A stretch of 64,000 bases of DNA, taken from positions 62,001 to 126,000 of the forward strand of contig JAFRAB010000012.1 in the NCBI GenBank assembly GCA_017405675.1, read 5' to 3'. Below, piece by piece: positions 44,380-52,637 of this stretch (its first letter is position 1; the number at the start of each line of letters is the position of its first letter). Origin of the DNA: Erysipelotrichaceae bacterium (GTDB lineage: Bacteria; Bacillota_I; Bacilli_A; Erysipelotrichales; Erysipelotrichaceae). The position numbers and the translations under genes were made by a program. Under the pieces are notes generated by a model. The model was given only the letters and a program-made list of their open reading frames with translations. It did not search any database and was not told the origin of the DNA.

Positions 44380-45111
44380 TTATCTTACTTCTATCTGACT
44401 TAATACTTTTCCAACCGCATCATATATGGCCAGATCAGCACTGCTGTCCATCGAAGTTCTGCTCTTGTTGATGATAACAAGATACTTGCCGTTGAAATAT
44501 CTGACGAAGCTGGCAGCCGGATATACAACCAGTGAAGTGCCGGTAATTACCAGACAGTCAGCATGAGAAATCATATCAATGGCCTGATAAATGGTGTTTT
44601 CATCCAGAGATTCCTCATACAGGACCACATCCGGCTTGATGATGCCGCCGCAGTCACAGTAAGGAACCCCCTTTTTAGCCATGATGTCTTCAATACCGTA
44701 GAACTTGCGGCACTTGACGCAGTGATTCTTATAAACGGTCCCGTGCAGTTCAGCAACATTCTTACTTCCGGCAGCGGTATGCAGGCCGTCAATGTTCTGC
44801 GTGACAACGCCAAGAGCCTTGCCCTTCTGTTCAAACTCTGCCATCTTCAGATGAGCAGGATTAGGTTTGGCACCTTCAATTAAAATCTTGTCACGGTAAA
44901 AGCGGTAGAATTCAGTCGGTTTGTTTCGGAAAAAAGTATGCGAGAGTATTTCCTCAGGAGGATAATCGTATTTCTGATTATACAGACCGTCAACACTGCG
45001 GAAATCAGGAATGCCGCTCTCAGTTGAAACACCGGCTCCGGTAAAGAAAACTATCTTGTTGCTGTCATCAAATATCTGCTGCAGTCTTTCAATTTCGTTC
45101 ATTTCTGTCAT
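44380..45111 (-). CDS. cobB: NAD-dependent protein deacylase, sirtuin class
   Basis: A 243-residue Sir2 enzyme that removes acetyl or other acyl groups from lysines using NAD. The NAD site GAGVSTESGIPDFRS, TQNIDGLH, catalytic His in ELHGT and the zinc Cys set (CVKC ... CDC) are all present. The last zinc pair is CxC instead of CxxC, a pattern seen in Firmicutes sirtuins. It lies 23 bases after nanE on the same strand, so the two are probably co-transcribed. A start three codons downstream is also possible. Confidence 0.94.
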   Translation of the reverse strand: MTEMNEIERLQQIFDDSNKIVFFTGAGVSTESGIPDFRSVDGLYNQKYDYPPEEILSHTFFRNKPTEFYRFYRDKILIEGAKPNPAHLKMAEFEQKGKALGVVTQNIDGLHTAAGSKNVAELHGTVYKNHCVKCRKFYGIEDIMAKKGVPYCDCGGIIKPDVVLYEESLDENTIYQAIDMISHADCLVITGTSLVVYPAASFVRYFNGKYLVIINKSRTSMDSSADLAIYDAVGKVLSQIEVR

Positions 45112-45134
45112 CTCTTTTCTTTTGGTTTATCTTA

Positions 45135-45836
45135 TCAGTTATCATGAATTTTGTCATTGTACTTAATAAATCTCTGCGTGATCAGGTGAGGTCTGGTAAC
45201 AGCTGTTCCCACACAGGCCATGTCAGCCCCTGCATCGAAAACAGCCTTGAGATCTGCCAGTTCCCATATTGCACCTTCCGCGTTTACAGGCAGCTTGCAG
45301 TTCCGCTTGATCCGTCTGATCAGATCACAGTCAGGATGTTCCTTTGGTATATGTATTCCTGACAGTGTCGTAGCCAGGATGTCAACCATGCCTGTGCTTT
45401 CGGCGTTGATGCAGTCTTCCAGTGTTTCACAGTCTGCCATGATGGCCAGATCAGGATAAGCATCTTTTATCTGTTTAAGAAGGCTGTATAGCTGTTCTTT
45501 ACCCCTCTCCGGTCTTATTGTACAATCCAATGCCAATACGTCAGTTCCGGCTTCAATTACCGTAACAGCTGATTCAAAATCAGGGGTAATGTATACGTAA
45601 TCCATGTCTTCTCTGTTGGGGTCAAGAACTTTGTTAATGCCGATAATTGGGAAGTCACCCAGTGTTCTGATGGCTTTGATATCCTGCGGCCAGCAGGCTC
45701 TTATTGCTTTAGCCCCGCCCATTAAGGCACACTTAGCCATTATCTTCATGTTTTCCCGGCCATATAAAGGAGTATCTTCATAAGCCTGACATGAAATGAT
45801 AACCTGTCCCAGCAGTTTTTTTACAACTTCTTTCAT
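45135..45836 (-). CDS. nanE: N-acetylmannosamine-6-phosphate 2-epimerase
   Basis: A 233-residue TIM-barrel enzyme that converts ManNAc-6-P to GlcNAc-6-P in sialic acid or ManNAc use. Family motifs: LISCQAYEDTPL-like start, GAKAIRA, DVLALDCTIRPERGK, MADCETLED and the C-terminal GTAVTRPHLIT. Neither nanA nor nanK is in the window, but NagA, the next enzyme of the route, is encoded 5 kb away. The sirtuin gene follows in the same transcript. Confidence 0.93.
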   Translation of the reverse strand: MKEVVKKLLGQVIISCQAYEDTPLYGRENMKIMAKCALMGGAKAIRACWPQDIKAIRTLGDFPIIGINKVLDPNREDMDYVYITPDFESAVTVIEAGTDVLALDCTIRPERGKEQLYSLLKQIKDAYPDLAIMADCETLEDCINAESTGMVDILATTLSGIHIPKEHPDCDLIRRIKRNCKLPVNAEGAIWELADLKAVFDAGADMACVGTAVTRPHLITQRFIKYNDKIHDN

Positions 45837-45899
45837 ATTATATTCCCCACTGTTCTAATAATATTATCCTATCTTTTTTGTGGATGGTAAACACATTAA

Positions 45900-45928
45900 T
45901 TGTTTGCGGATAGTTTTTAAGTTAGAAT
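45900..45928 (+). promoter_or_regulatory. Promoter immediately before the PnuC-like gene
   Basis: TTGTTT (45900-45905), a 17-base spacer and TAGAAT (45923-45928). The expected transcription start (about 45935) lies between or at the candidate ATGs at 45931 and 45937, so the message could be leaderless or nearly so. Confidence 0.5.
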
Positions 45929-45930
45929 AT

Positions 45931-47169
45931 ATGAGTATGAAAAACTGGATTGAAAAAATTAAAACATTTACAGAACCCAACAAGAAAATTAAAACTGCAG
46001 AAATAGCGGTACTGGTATTGCTGCGGTTAGGAATCATCATTTCCTTTGGCATAGGTATTACGGGCATCAACAGGGAACCTGGTGAACTGAAGTATCTGGG
46101 TCGGGTCGAAATGGTCCGAGACCGTGAACGGGAAGACTATGATGAAGACAGTACGGTATGCGATGTTGTATACGTTAACGGTGATGATTCGATCACCATT
46201 ACCTATACATATGAAGAATACGAGGAACTGGAGACGGACAAGATCACAGCGTATGGCTATCAGCCCGCTGACGGGCCGCGCCTGTTCTTCAATCATGAAA
46301 ATCCTACGCAGAAGGAAATATCAGACACCTATAAACTGGTTGTCAGTAACAGACTGATGCCGGTATTCAACCTGGGAAATGCCTTACTGATCCTGTCGCT
46401 GTCAGTCATGATCGTTATGTTCTTCTCTACCTGCTTTACTACTTATGAAAAAGTCTGGTTTGTTTCGATCATGGTACTGGCTACCATATTTGCGGTACTG
46501 TTCCCGGAAGAAAGCGCGAACGGGGTCAACGGCATAATAATCATGTGGCTGTACCTGCTGGATACCTTCCTGAACATTCTGTGTGAACTGCTGATCTCCA
46601 AACAGTCACGCTATAACTTCTTAGTATCCGTACTGGTTGAAATCACTGAAATAGTCATCTGCATTGTCTTAATGTACAGATTTGCTACCATGGTAACCAC
46701 CCTGTTCTTCTGGCTGCCGATAGATATACTCAGCTACATCAACTGGACCAAGCATCTTGATGACAATCAGGATGAACTGACGATGGTCAGAAGACTGAAA
46801 GGCTGGCAGGAGCTGCTTATCTTAGTTGGTATAGGCGTATGGACCATTGTTGTTGGATACTTCATCAGCGGACTTGACATTACCACTGATTTCTTCAATA
46901 ACAAGTCACTGGCAACTGCTGTCACCTACATTGATGCATGTGCTTCTGCCGTAGGTGTTGCCAACGGTCTGTTTATCTTCTTCCGCTTAAGAGAACAGTG
47001 GATCGCCTGGTACATCTGTGCTCTGCTGGAAGCCATCATCAACATCATGTCCGGACAGTATGTCTTACTGATCCTTAAACTCGGATACTTTACCAATACA
47101 ACTTACGGCTATATCAAGTGGAGCCAGTACATTAAATCACACCGTGAAGAACAGCCTTCACTGTTCTGA
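45931..47169 (+). CDS. PnuC-like vitamin transporter with N-terminal extracytoplasmic extension
   Basis: A 412-residue membrane protein. The last 240 residues look like PnuC: two related halves ending LFFWLPIDILSYINWTKH and LKLGYFTNTTYGYIKWSQY, the PnuC W-rich repeats. PnuC carries nicotinamide riboside or related vitamins by facilitated diffusion. Ahead of this lies a membrane segment (about 23-43), a soluble acidic domain of about 95 residues and another membrane segment, which PnuC proteins normally lack. No ribosome binding site is evident; 45937 is an alternative start. The substrate is inferred only from the family. Confidence 0.68.
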   Translation: MSMKNWIEKIKTFTEPNKKIKTAEIAVLVLLRLGIIISFGIGITGINREPGELKYLGRVEMVRDREREDYDEDSTVCDVVYVNGDDSITITYTYEEYEELETDKITAYGYQPADGPRLFFNHENPTQKEISDTYKLVVSNRLMPVFNLGNALLILSLSVMIVMFFSTCFTTYEKVWFVSIMVLATIFAVLFPEESANGVNGIIIMWLYLLDTFLNILCELLISKQSRYNFLVSVLVEITEIVICIVLMYRFATMVTTLFFWLPIDILSYINWTKHLDDNQDELTMVRRLKGWQELLILVGIGVWTIVVGYFISGLDITTDFFNNKSLATAVTYIDACASAVGVANGLFIFFRLREQWIAWYICALLEAIINIMSGQYVLLILKLGYFTNTTYGYIKWSQYIKSHREEQPSLF

Positions 47170-47173
47170 TAAT

Positions 47174-47197
47174 AACAGGACTCAGTCCTGTTTTTTT
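47174..47197 (+). terminator. Intrinsic terminator after the PnuC-like gene
   Basis: Arms AACAGGA (47174-47180) and TCCTGTT (47186-47192) around CTCAG, followed by a run of seven T. Confidence 0.9.
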
Positions 47198-47338
47198 GTA
47201 CTGTGACGTAAAAAAAACTTTTTGCAAACAACGGTTATAGCGCAGTCTGTTTCATTGACAAGAACATTCTGCTTTGATTGATATATAAAACTTTATCTGT
47301 TAAAATAATAAAGAATTATTAGTAAAGGTGGTAATTAT

Positions 47339-47896
47339 ATGGCTATTGAATCAGGCGATTTCAGAACTGGATTAACTCTTATCGTTGACGGTGACCCTTG
47401 GCAGGTACTGGATTTCCAGCATGTAAAACCTGGTAAAGGTGCAGCAATTCTGAAGACAAAAATGAAGAACCTGAAAACAGGTGCAACACAGGAAAGAAAC
47501 TTTAACGCAAACACAAAGTTTGAACCTGCTACTATCGAAAGAAAGTCAGCTCAGTATTCATACTCAGCAGATGATACTTATTACTTCATGGATATGGAAA
47601 CATATGAAACCTATGAACTGAATGAAGAACATATCGGTTTCAACAAATATTTCCTGATCGAATCCATGGATGTAACTCTGATGTTCTTTGAAGGCGATCT
47701 GCTCGATATCTCCGTACCGGACAAGGTTGAACTGACAATTACTGAGACAACCCCGGCAATCAAGGGTGCTCCTACAACTCAGACTAAGGAAGCTGTTACT
47801 GAAACAGGTCTCACATTAAGAGTTCCGCAGTTTATTGAAGAAGGCGAAAAGGTACTCGTTACCTCCGCTGATGGAAAGTATTCCTCAAGAGCTTAA
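47339..47896 (+). CDS. efp: Elongation factor P
   Basis: A 185-residue EF-P that rescues ribosomes stalled at polyproline. Three domains of normal length are present. The tip loop that is modified in many bacteria is PGKG with Lys33. An AAAGGTGG site precedes the ATG. No epmA/epmB or ymfI gene is adjacent, so the type of Lys modification, if any, is not indicated. The codons look like those of a highly expressed gene. Confidence 0.97.
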   Translation: MAIESGDFRTGLTLIVDGDPWQVLDFQHVKPGKGAAILKTKMKNLKTGATQERNFNANTKFEPATIERKSAQYSYSADDTYYFMDMETYETYELNEEHIGFNKYFLIESMDVTLMFFEGDLLDISVPDKVELTITETTPAIKGAPTTQTKEAVTETGLTLRVPQFIEEGEKVLVTSADGKYSSRA

Positions 47897-47909
47897 TAAA
47901 GCTCTTTTT
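47887..47909 (+). terminator. Intrinsic terminator overlapping the efp stop codon
   Basis: Arms AAGAGCTT (47887-47894) and AAGCTCTT (47899-47906) around AATA, with T up to 47909. The upstream arm includes the last efp codons. The next ATG is five bases beyond. Confidence 0.85.
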
Positions 47910-47914
47910 CTGTT

Positions 47915-48661
47915 ATGAGTAAAACGGTACTTATTACCGGCGGTGCCAACGGCATCGGCAGAGCCACGGCTCTTGAACTGGCCAAGAATAAATACGATAT
48001 CGTCATTAATTACCTTACCTCTGAAGAAAAAGCCCTGCAGTTGCAGAAAACCATCATCGAAGAATACGGGGTTAACTGTCTGGCTATCAGAGCTGATATA
48101 TCAAAGGAAGATGAAGTTGATGCCATGGTATCACAGATTGAAAAGCAGCTTGGCGGTGTTGACATTCTCATCAACAATGCTGCCATTGATCTTTCCAATC
48201 TCTTTCATTTGAAAACGGCTGACGAATTCAGAAGAACACTGGATGTAAATGTTGTTGGTGCCTATATCTGCAGCAAGCGCGTATACAGCCATATGAAAGA
48301 AAAGGAATATGGCCGAATCATCAACATCTCCTCAACCAACGGCATCAATACCTATTTCCCGATGTGCTTTGACTATGACGCCTCCAAGGCAGCACTGATA
48401 AGCCTGACTCATAATCTGGCCATGCAGTTCGCCCCATATGTGAACGTCAATGCCATCGCTCCTGGTTTCATCGGTACCGAAAATGAACTCGACGGCTACG
48501 ATGAGGAATTCCTTAAGGAAGAAACGCAGAAAATACTGGTTGAAAGATACGGCCAGCCTGAAGAGGTTGCCTATCTGATAAGATTCCTGATCTCCGATCA
48601 GGCTGACTACATAAATAATACCGTCATCAGAATTGACGGAGGACAAAAAGGAAGCTGTTAA
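47915..48661 (+). CDS. SDR-family oxidoreductase (FabG-like)
   Basis: A 248-residue short-chain dehydrogenase. The NAD(P) motif TGGANGIG, NNAA, the catalytic Ser in ISSTNG and YDASK (YxxxK) are present. The GG at the start and the Tyr after INYLT leave the cofactor preference open. The substrate is unknown: similar proteins are annotated as 3-oxoacyl-ACP or sugar reductases. It starts six bases after the efp terminator's T run and has no visible Shine-Dalgarno sequence. Its stop overlaps the stop of the convergent gene. Confidence 0.88.
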   Translation: MSKTVLITGGANGIGRATALELAKNKYDIVINYLTSEEKALQLQKTIIEEYGVNCLAIRADISKEDEVDAMVSQIEKQLGGVDILINNAAIDLSNLFHLKTADEFRRTLDVNVVGAYICSKRVYSHMKEKEYGRIINISSTNGINTYFPMCFDYDASKAALISLTHNLAMQFAPYVNVNAIAPGFIGTENELDGYDEEFLKEETQKILVERYGQPEEVAYLIRFLISDQADYINNTVIRIDGGQKGSC

Positions 48662-48669
48662 GCTTCCTT
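48648..48669. terminator. Bidirectional terminator formed by the ends of two convergent genes
   Basis: Arms AAGGAAGCT (48648-48656) and AGCTTCCTT (48661-48669) around GTTA. It contains the SDR stop and lies partly inside both coding ends. There is a T-rich tail on the plus strand and an A5 run that gives U on the minus strand. Confidence 0.85.
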
Positions 48670-49914
48670 ATTTATTTTAGATAACGCTAATAATATGGAC
48701 AGTTTTCCATATTGCAGAGATAGCCCTCCCTGCATGTATAAGGTATATGGCGGTATTACCGGTGCATCGGCACTTAATTCAATAGTGCTGCCCTGTGTAA
48801 AGGCGCCACAGGCCATGACTTCATCAAACGGATATCCCGGCATCGGTGCCGGTAAAACCCTGACGAATGAATCTATCGGAGAGGCTTCCTGAATGCCCTG
48901 TGTGAATCTGACCAGATTCTCTTCACTTCCCAGTTCCACCGTCTGAATGATATCGGTACGGAATTCATCATATTTCGGAGAAACATTCTTATATCCCAGT
49001 TTCTCCATCATGTAAGCTGCGAATACGGCTGTTTTCATGGCGCTGGCTACTGCTGCCGGAGCCATGAAGATACCTTTGAAGAAAGAGTTATTCAGGTTGA
49101 AGTTAGCCCCCTGCTCTTTTCCTATGCCAGGAGCCGTAAGCCTTTCCGCTACCATCTGGATCAGATCAGCCCTGCCGGCTACATATCCGCCGGTAGAAGC
49201 TATCCCGCCGCCCAGGTTCTTCATCAGTGAACCGACAACCACATCAGCCCCGACATGACCAGGTTCTCTGTCCTCAACCAGTTCACCATAGCAGTTATCG
49301 ACCATGATGATTACCTCATCATTAACCTTTCTGATTTCCTTAATGAGATGTTCTATTCTGGAAATTGTCAGAGAAGCACGGGAAGAATAGCCGCGTGATC
49401 TCTGGATCTCAACCAGTCTGACATCCTTTTTCTGCAGTCTTTCAATAATGGCTGCTTCATCAAATTCATTATTCACCAGATCTATCTGTTCATACTTAAC
49501 ACCATAGGCTTTAAGCGACTGACTGGAATCACCGCACAGACCTATTAATTCCTGCAGTGAATCATAAGGTGTACCGGTCAGGGAAATCATGGTATCGCCA
49601 TGTTTCAATAGTGCTGAAAAAGTCAGATACAGTGCATTGGTACCGCTCATGATCTGCGGGCGTACCAGTGCATCTTCGCAGCCTAAAACTGTCGCAAAGA
49701 TCCTTTCCAGCTTATCACGTCCGGCATCATAGTTACCGTATCCATTTATATCACCGAAATCGGTATAAGATACTCTGTTTTCAATAAAAGCCGATAATAT
49801 GCGGTTGGAATTAAGCAGAGCAACATGATCTATTCTGTCATAGATCTCCTTTAATACCTCATCAGATTCCTCTGCCATTTTCCATAATTCTTTATCTATC
49901 TGATCTAAAACCAT
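48658..49914 (-). CDS. Methionine gamma-lyase-family PLP enzyme (aluminium-resistance-like)
   Basis: A 418-residue PLP-dependent protein of the family often called aluminium resistance or methionine gamma-lyase family. The PLP Lys is in GSLMKNLGGG, the cofactor Asp in IMVDNCYGE, and RPQIMSGTNAL lies near residue 85. The biochemical role of the family is not firmly settled; cystathionine/methionine lyase activity is proposed. It is a single gene with AAGAGG ahead of the ATG. Confidence 0.9.
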   Translation of the reverse strand: MVLDQIDKELWKMAEESDEVLKEIYDRIDHVALLNSNRILSAFIENRVSYTDFGDINGYGNYDAGRDKLERIFATVLGCEDALVRPQIMSGTNALYLTFSALLKHGDTMISLTGTPYDSLQELIGLCGDSSQSLKAYGVKYEQIDLVNNEFDEAAIIERLQKKDVRLVEIQRSRGYSSRASLTISRIEHLIKEIRKVNDEVIIMVDNCYGELVEDREPGHVGADVVVGSLMKNLGGGIASTGGYVAGRADLIQMVAERLTAPGIGKEQGANFNLNNSFFKGIFMAPAAVASAMKTAVFAAYMMEKLGYKNVSPKYDEFRTDIIQTVELGSEENLVRFTQGIQEASPIDSFVRVLPAPMPGYPFDEVMACGAFTQGSTIELSADAPVIPPYTLYMQGGLSLQYGKLSILLALSKINKEA

Positions 49915-49974
49915 ACTAAAAACCTCTTATTCACTCACACATTATCTAATATTTAAGGATAAAATGCACCAATA

Positions 49975-51117
49975 TTATTTCTTATAGACAGTCTTTCCGC
50001 CGATAATGGTCTGCACAACATCGTAATTCTCAGTCATCAGAATCAGGTCGCTCTTGCGTCCGACTTCGATCTTACCTCTGTCAGTAACATTTAAACACTT
50101 GGCTACATTCTCGGCATACAGTGTACCGACTTCTTCCATTGTTAAACCGCATCTGTCTCTGGCGGCCTTCATGATCTGGTTGATTGCCATATTGCCTGAA
50201 GTAATGTAGCCGTCTTCGGAATAAATGAAGCCGTCCTTGGCCGTAATCTTCTTACCGTTAACGATGTGCGTACCTTCCGGCAGACCTGAAGCATCAGACA
50301 TGTCTGATACACCGTAGACTTTATCAATACCCTTGATCTTGATCAGTATCTTTACCCATACCGGATCAACATGATAACCGTCACAGGTCAGCTGAGCCTT
50401 GATTCTGTCGTCATACATGACAGCTGCTGCAGCTCCTGCTTCTCTGTGATGCATGGCCTTGAAACCATTGAACATGTGGTCAGCCTGACACAGCCCGTGA
50501 TCAGCTGCCTCAAACACATCGTAAGCAGATGCTTCGGTATTGCCTACCGTCGGATCAACTCCCTGGGATACCATGTAGTCACACCATTCCATACTACCCG
50601 GCAGATCCGGTGAAACATGGAACAGGGCAACGTCACTGTAGTCATTGTCAACCAGCCAATCGGTATGCTCTTTTGAAGGGCTGACTGCGTTGGCAGTCAT
50701 GTATCTCTTTAATGAAGGATAAACACCTTCAAACTGCAGATCTCCGATCCTGGTTCCTTCATATCTGTCTCTGATCTTTCTGATTTCTCTGACTGTTCTG
50801 GCAATACGTTCATACTGGGTACCTCCCAAGGTAGGATATACAGTAGTTACACCTACTTCCGGCAGCTTTTCCACCAGGAATTTTACTCTGTCCTCATAGG
50901 TACCAAACTCATCTTCCTCACCATAGGCAAAACTTCTTAACCAGCCGCCATGGTTATGGCAGTCAATGATGCCGGCATAAAGATAATTTCCTTCGGCATC
51001 AATTACTTCAGTATCCGGCAGATCATTACCAATAGCTGTAATACCGGTTTCATCAAACCGGACTTCCGTACTGACGAACTGTCCGTCAATAAATACTCTG
51101 GCATTTATTATTTTCAT
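49975..51117 (-). CDS. nagA: N-acetylglucosamine-6-phosphate deacetylase
   Basis: A 380-residue amidohydrolase converting GlcNAc-6-P to GlcN-6-P. Motifs: IDCHNHGG near residue 55, GNTEASAYD with the metal Glu region, MFNGFKAMHHREAG, LTCDGYHVDP and the catalytic Asp in VSDMSDASG. The start at 51117 (MKIINARVF) is preferred over seven extra codons. nagB is not adjacent. It can use the product of NanE, encoded 5 kb away. Confidence 0.94.
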   Translation of the reverse strand: MKIINARVFIDGQFVSTEVRFDETGITAIGNDLPDTEVIDAEGNYLYAGIIDCHNHGGWLRSFAYGEEDEFGTYEDRVKFLVEKLPEVGVTTVYPTLGGTQYERIARTVREIRKIRDRYEGTRIGDLQFEGVYPSLKRYMTANAVSPSKEHTDWLVDNDYSDVALFHVSPDLPGSMEWCDYMVSQGVDPTVGNTEASAYDVFEAADHGLCQADHMFNGFKAMHHREAGAAAAVMYDDRIKAQLTCDGYHVDPVWVKILIKIKGIDKVYGVSDMSDASGLPEGTHIVNGKKITAKDGFIYSEDGYITSGNMAINQIMKAARDRCGLTMEEVGTLYAENVAKCLNVTDRGKIEVGRKSDLILMTENYDVVQTIIGGKTVYKK

Positions 51118-51179
51118 AGTCGTGTCCTCTGATATCATTATACATTATTCATACTGTCTCTTGTGTCTTATGACCAGAC

Positions 51180-51200
51180 AAAAGGCAGCGTTGTGCTGCC
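51180..51200 (-). terminator. Intrinsic terminator after the gcv operon
   Basis: Arms GGCAGC (51184-51189) and GCTGCC (51195-51200) around GTTGT, with outer GACA/TGTC pairing. On the minus strand it is followed by TTTTGTC. Confidence 0.85.
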
Positions 51201-51221
51201 CTGTCATTATTTCTGAGTTAT

Positions 51222-52637
51222 TTATTTTTCGTATTTCAGGATCGGATTACGGGCTGCCGTAACCTCATCAACATGACTTACTACAGTGGTATGAGGCACG
51301 CCTTCATAGTATGCCGGATCACTGTAAGCCAGATCATGCAGATGACGCAGTACTTCAGCGCATCTGTCCAAGGTCTCGCGGCTTTCGGTTTCCGTAGGTT
51401 CGAACATCAGTGCTTCATGAACGATCAGCGGGAAGTACATTGTAGGAGGATGGATCTCGAAATCCAGTAAGCCCTTGGCAATGTCCTTGGCTGTTATGCC
51501 TGTTTCGTCTTTCAGTCTCTGTAAGCCTAATACGAATTCATGCATGCATACTCTGTCATAGGATACATCATAGATATCCTTAATCTTACTTAAGAGGTAG
51601 TTGGCATTCAGAACAGCGTTTTCACTGGCCAGCTTCAGTCCGTCATCGCCCATGACCTTTATATAGGTCAGAGCCTTCATGCAGACTAAGAAGTTGCAGT
51701 AGAAGCTTCTGACGGATCCGATGGAATCTTCGCTGTATGCGAAGCCGTTTTCCGTAATGACCGGATCAGGCAGATGCTTGGCCAGGAAAGACTTGCATCC
51801 GACCGGACCGGCACCAGGACCACCGCCGCCATGTGGTGTGGCAAAGGTCTTATGCAGATTCAGGTGGATAACATCAAAGCCGATATCGCCAGGTCTGACC
51901 AGACCCATTACGGCATTCAGGTTAGCCCCGTCGTAATAACATAAGCCGCCTGCTTCATGGACGATTCTGGTGATTTCCTCAATGTTCTCATCAAACAGAC
52001 CTAAGGTATTAGGGTTTGTCAGCATCAGCGCTGCGGTATGTTCACCGACAGCTTCTCTTAAGCTGTCCAGGTCAACGCCGCCGTTTTCATTTGACTTTAC
52101 GGCTACGACTTTCAGACCATTCATGGCTGCGGAAGCCGGATTGGTTCCGTGAGCGGAGTCAGGAATGATAACTTCATTTCTTTCCGGATGTCCGGTTGCC
52201 ACAAAGTATTTCTTAACGATCTGCATGCCCGTGAATTCGCCATGGGCACCGGCTGCCGGTTTCAGAGTCATGGCATCCATGCCGGTTAATTCACATAAGG
52301 CATCCTGCAGCTGTTTCAAGGCTTCCAAAGCACCTTTTACGGTAGAAGCCGGCTGTAATGGATGGATCTCGTTAAAGCCTTCCAGAGCAGCTACTTCTTC
52401 GTTGACCTTCGGATTGTATTTCATCGTACATGATCCTAACGGATAGAAACCGTTGTCGACGCCAAAGGCCATTCTTGATAAGCCCATGTAGTGTCTGACC
52501 AGATCCACTTCGGCTACTTCCGGCAGATCCAGCTGCTTACGGGTCATGTTTTCAGGTAATTCATACTGATGTACTCCTCTGTCAGGGAACTGTGCACATC
52601 TTCTGCCCTTACGGCTGATTTCAAATATCAGAGACAT
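51222..52637 (-). CDS. gcvPB: Glycine dehydrogenase (decarboxylating) subunit 2
   Basis: A 471-residue C-terminal half of the glycine cleavage P-protein in the split form found in Firmicutes and archaea. The PLP Lys is in HLNLHKTFATPHGGGGPG. With subunit 1 it decarboxylates glycine and loads the aminomethyl group on the lipoyl arm of GcvH. It starts directly at the end of gcvPA and is the last gene of the long operon. Confidence 0.97.
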   Translation of the reverse strand: MSLIFEISRKGRRCAQFPDRGVHQYELPENMTRKQLDLPEVAEVDLVRHYMGLSRMAFGVDNGFYPLGSCTMKYNPKVNEEVAALEGFNEIHPLQPASTVKGALEALKQLQDALCELTGMDAMTLKPAAGAHGEFTGMQIVKKYFVATGHPERNEVIIPDSAHGTNPASAAMNGLKVVAVKSNENGGVDLDSLREAVGEHTAALMLTNPNTLGLFDENIEEITRIVHEAGGLCYYDGANLNAVMGLVRPGDIGFDVIHLNLHKTFATPHGGGGPGAGPVGCKSFLAKHLPDPVITENGFAYSEDSIGSVRSFYCNFLVCMKALTYIKVMGDDGLKLASENAVLNANYLLSKIKDIYDVSYDRVCMHEFVLGLQRLKDETGITAKDIAKGLLDFEIHPPTMYFPLIVHEALMFEPTETESRETLDRCAEVLRHLHDLAYSDPAYYEGVPHTTVVSHVDEVTAARNPILKYEK

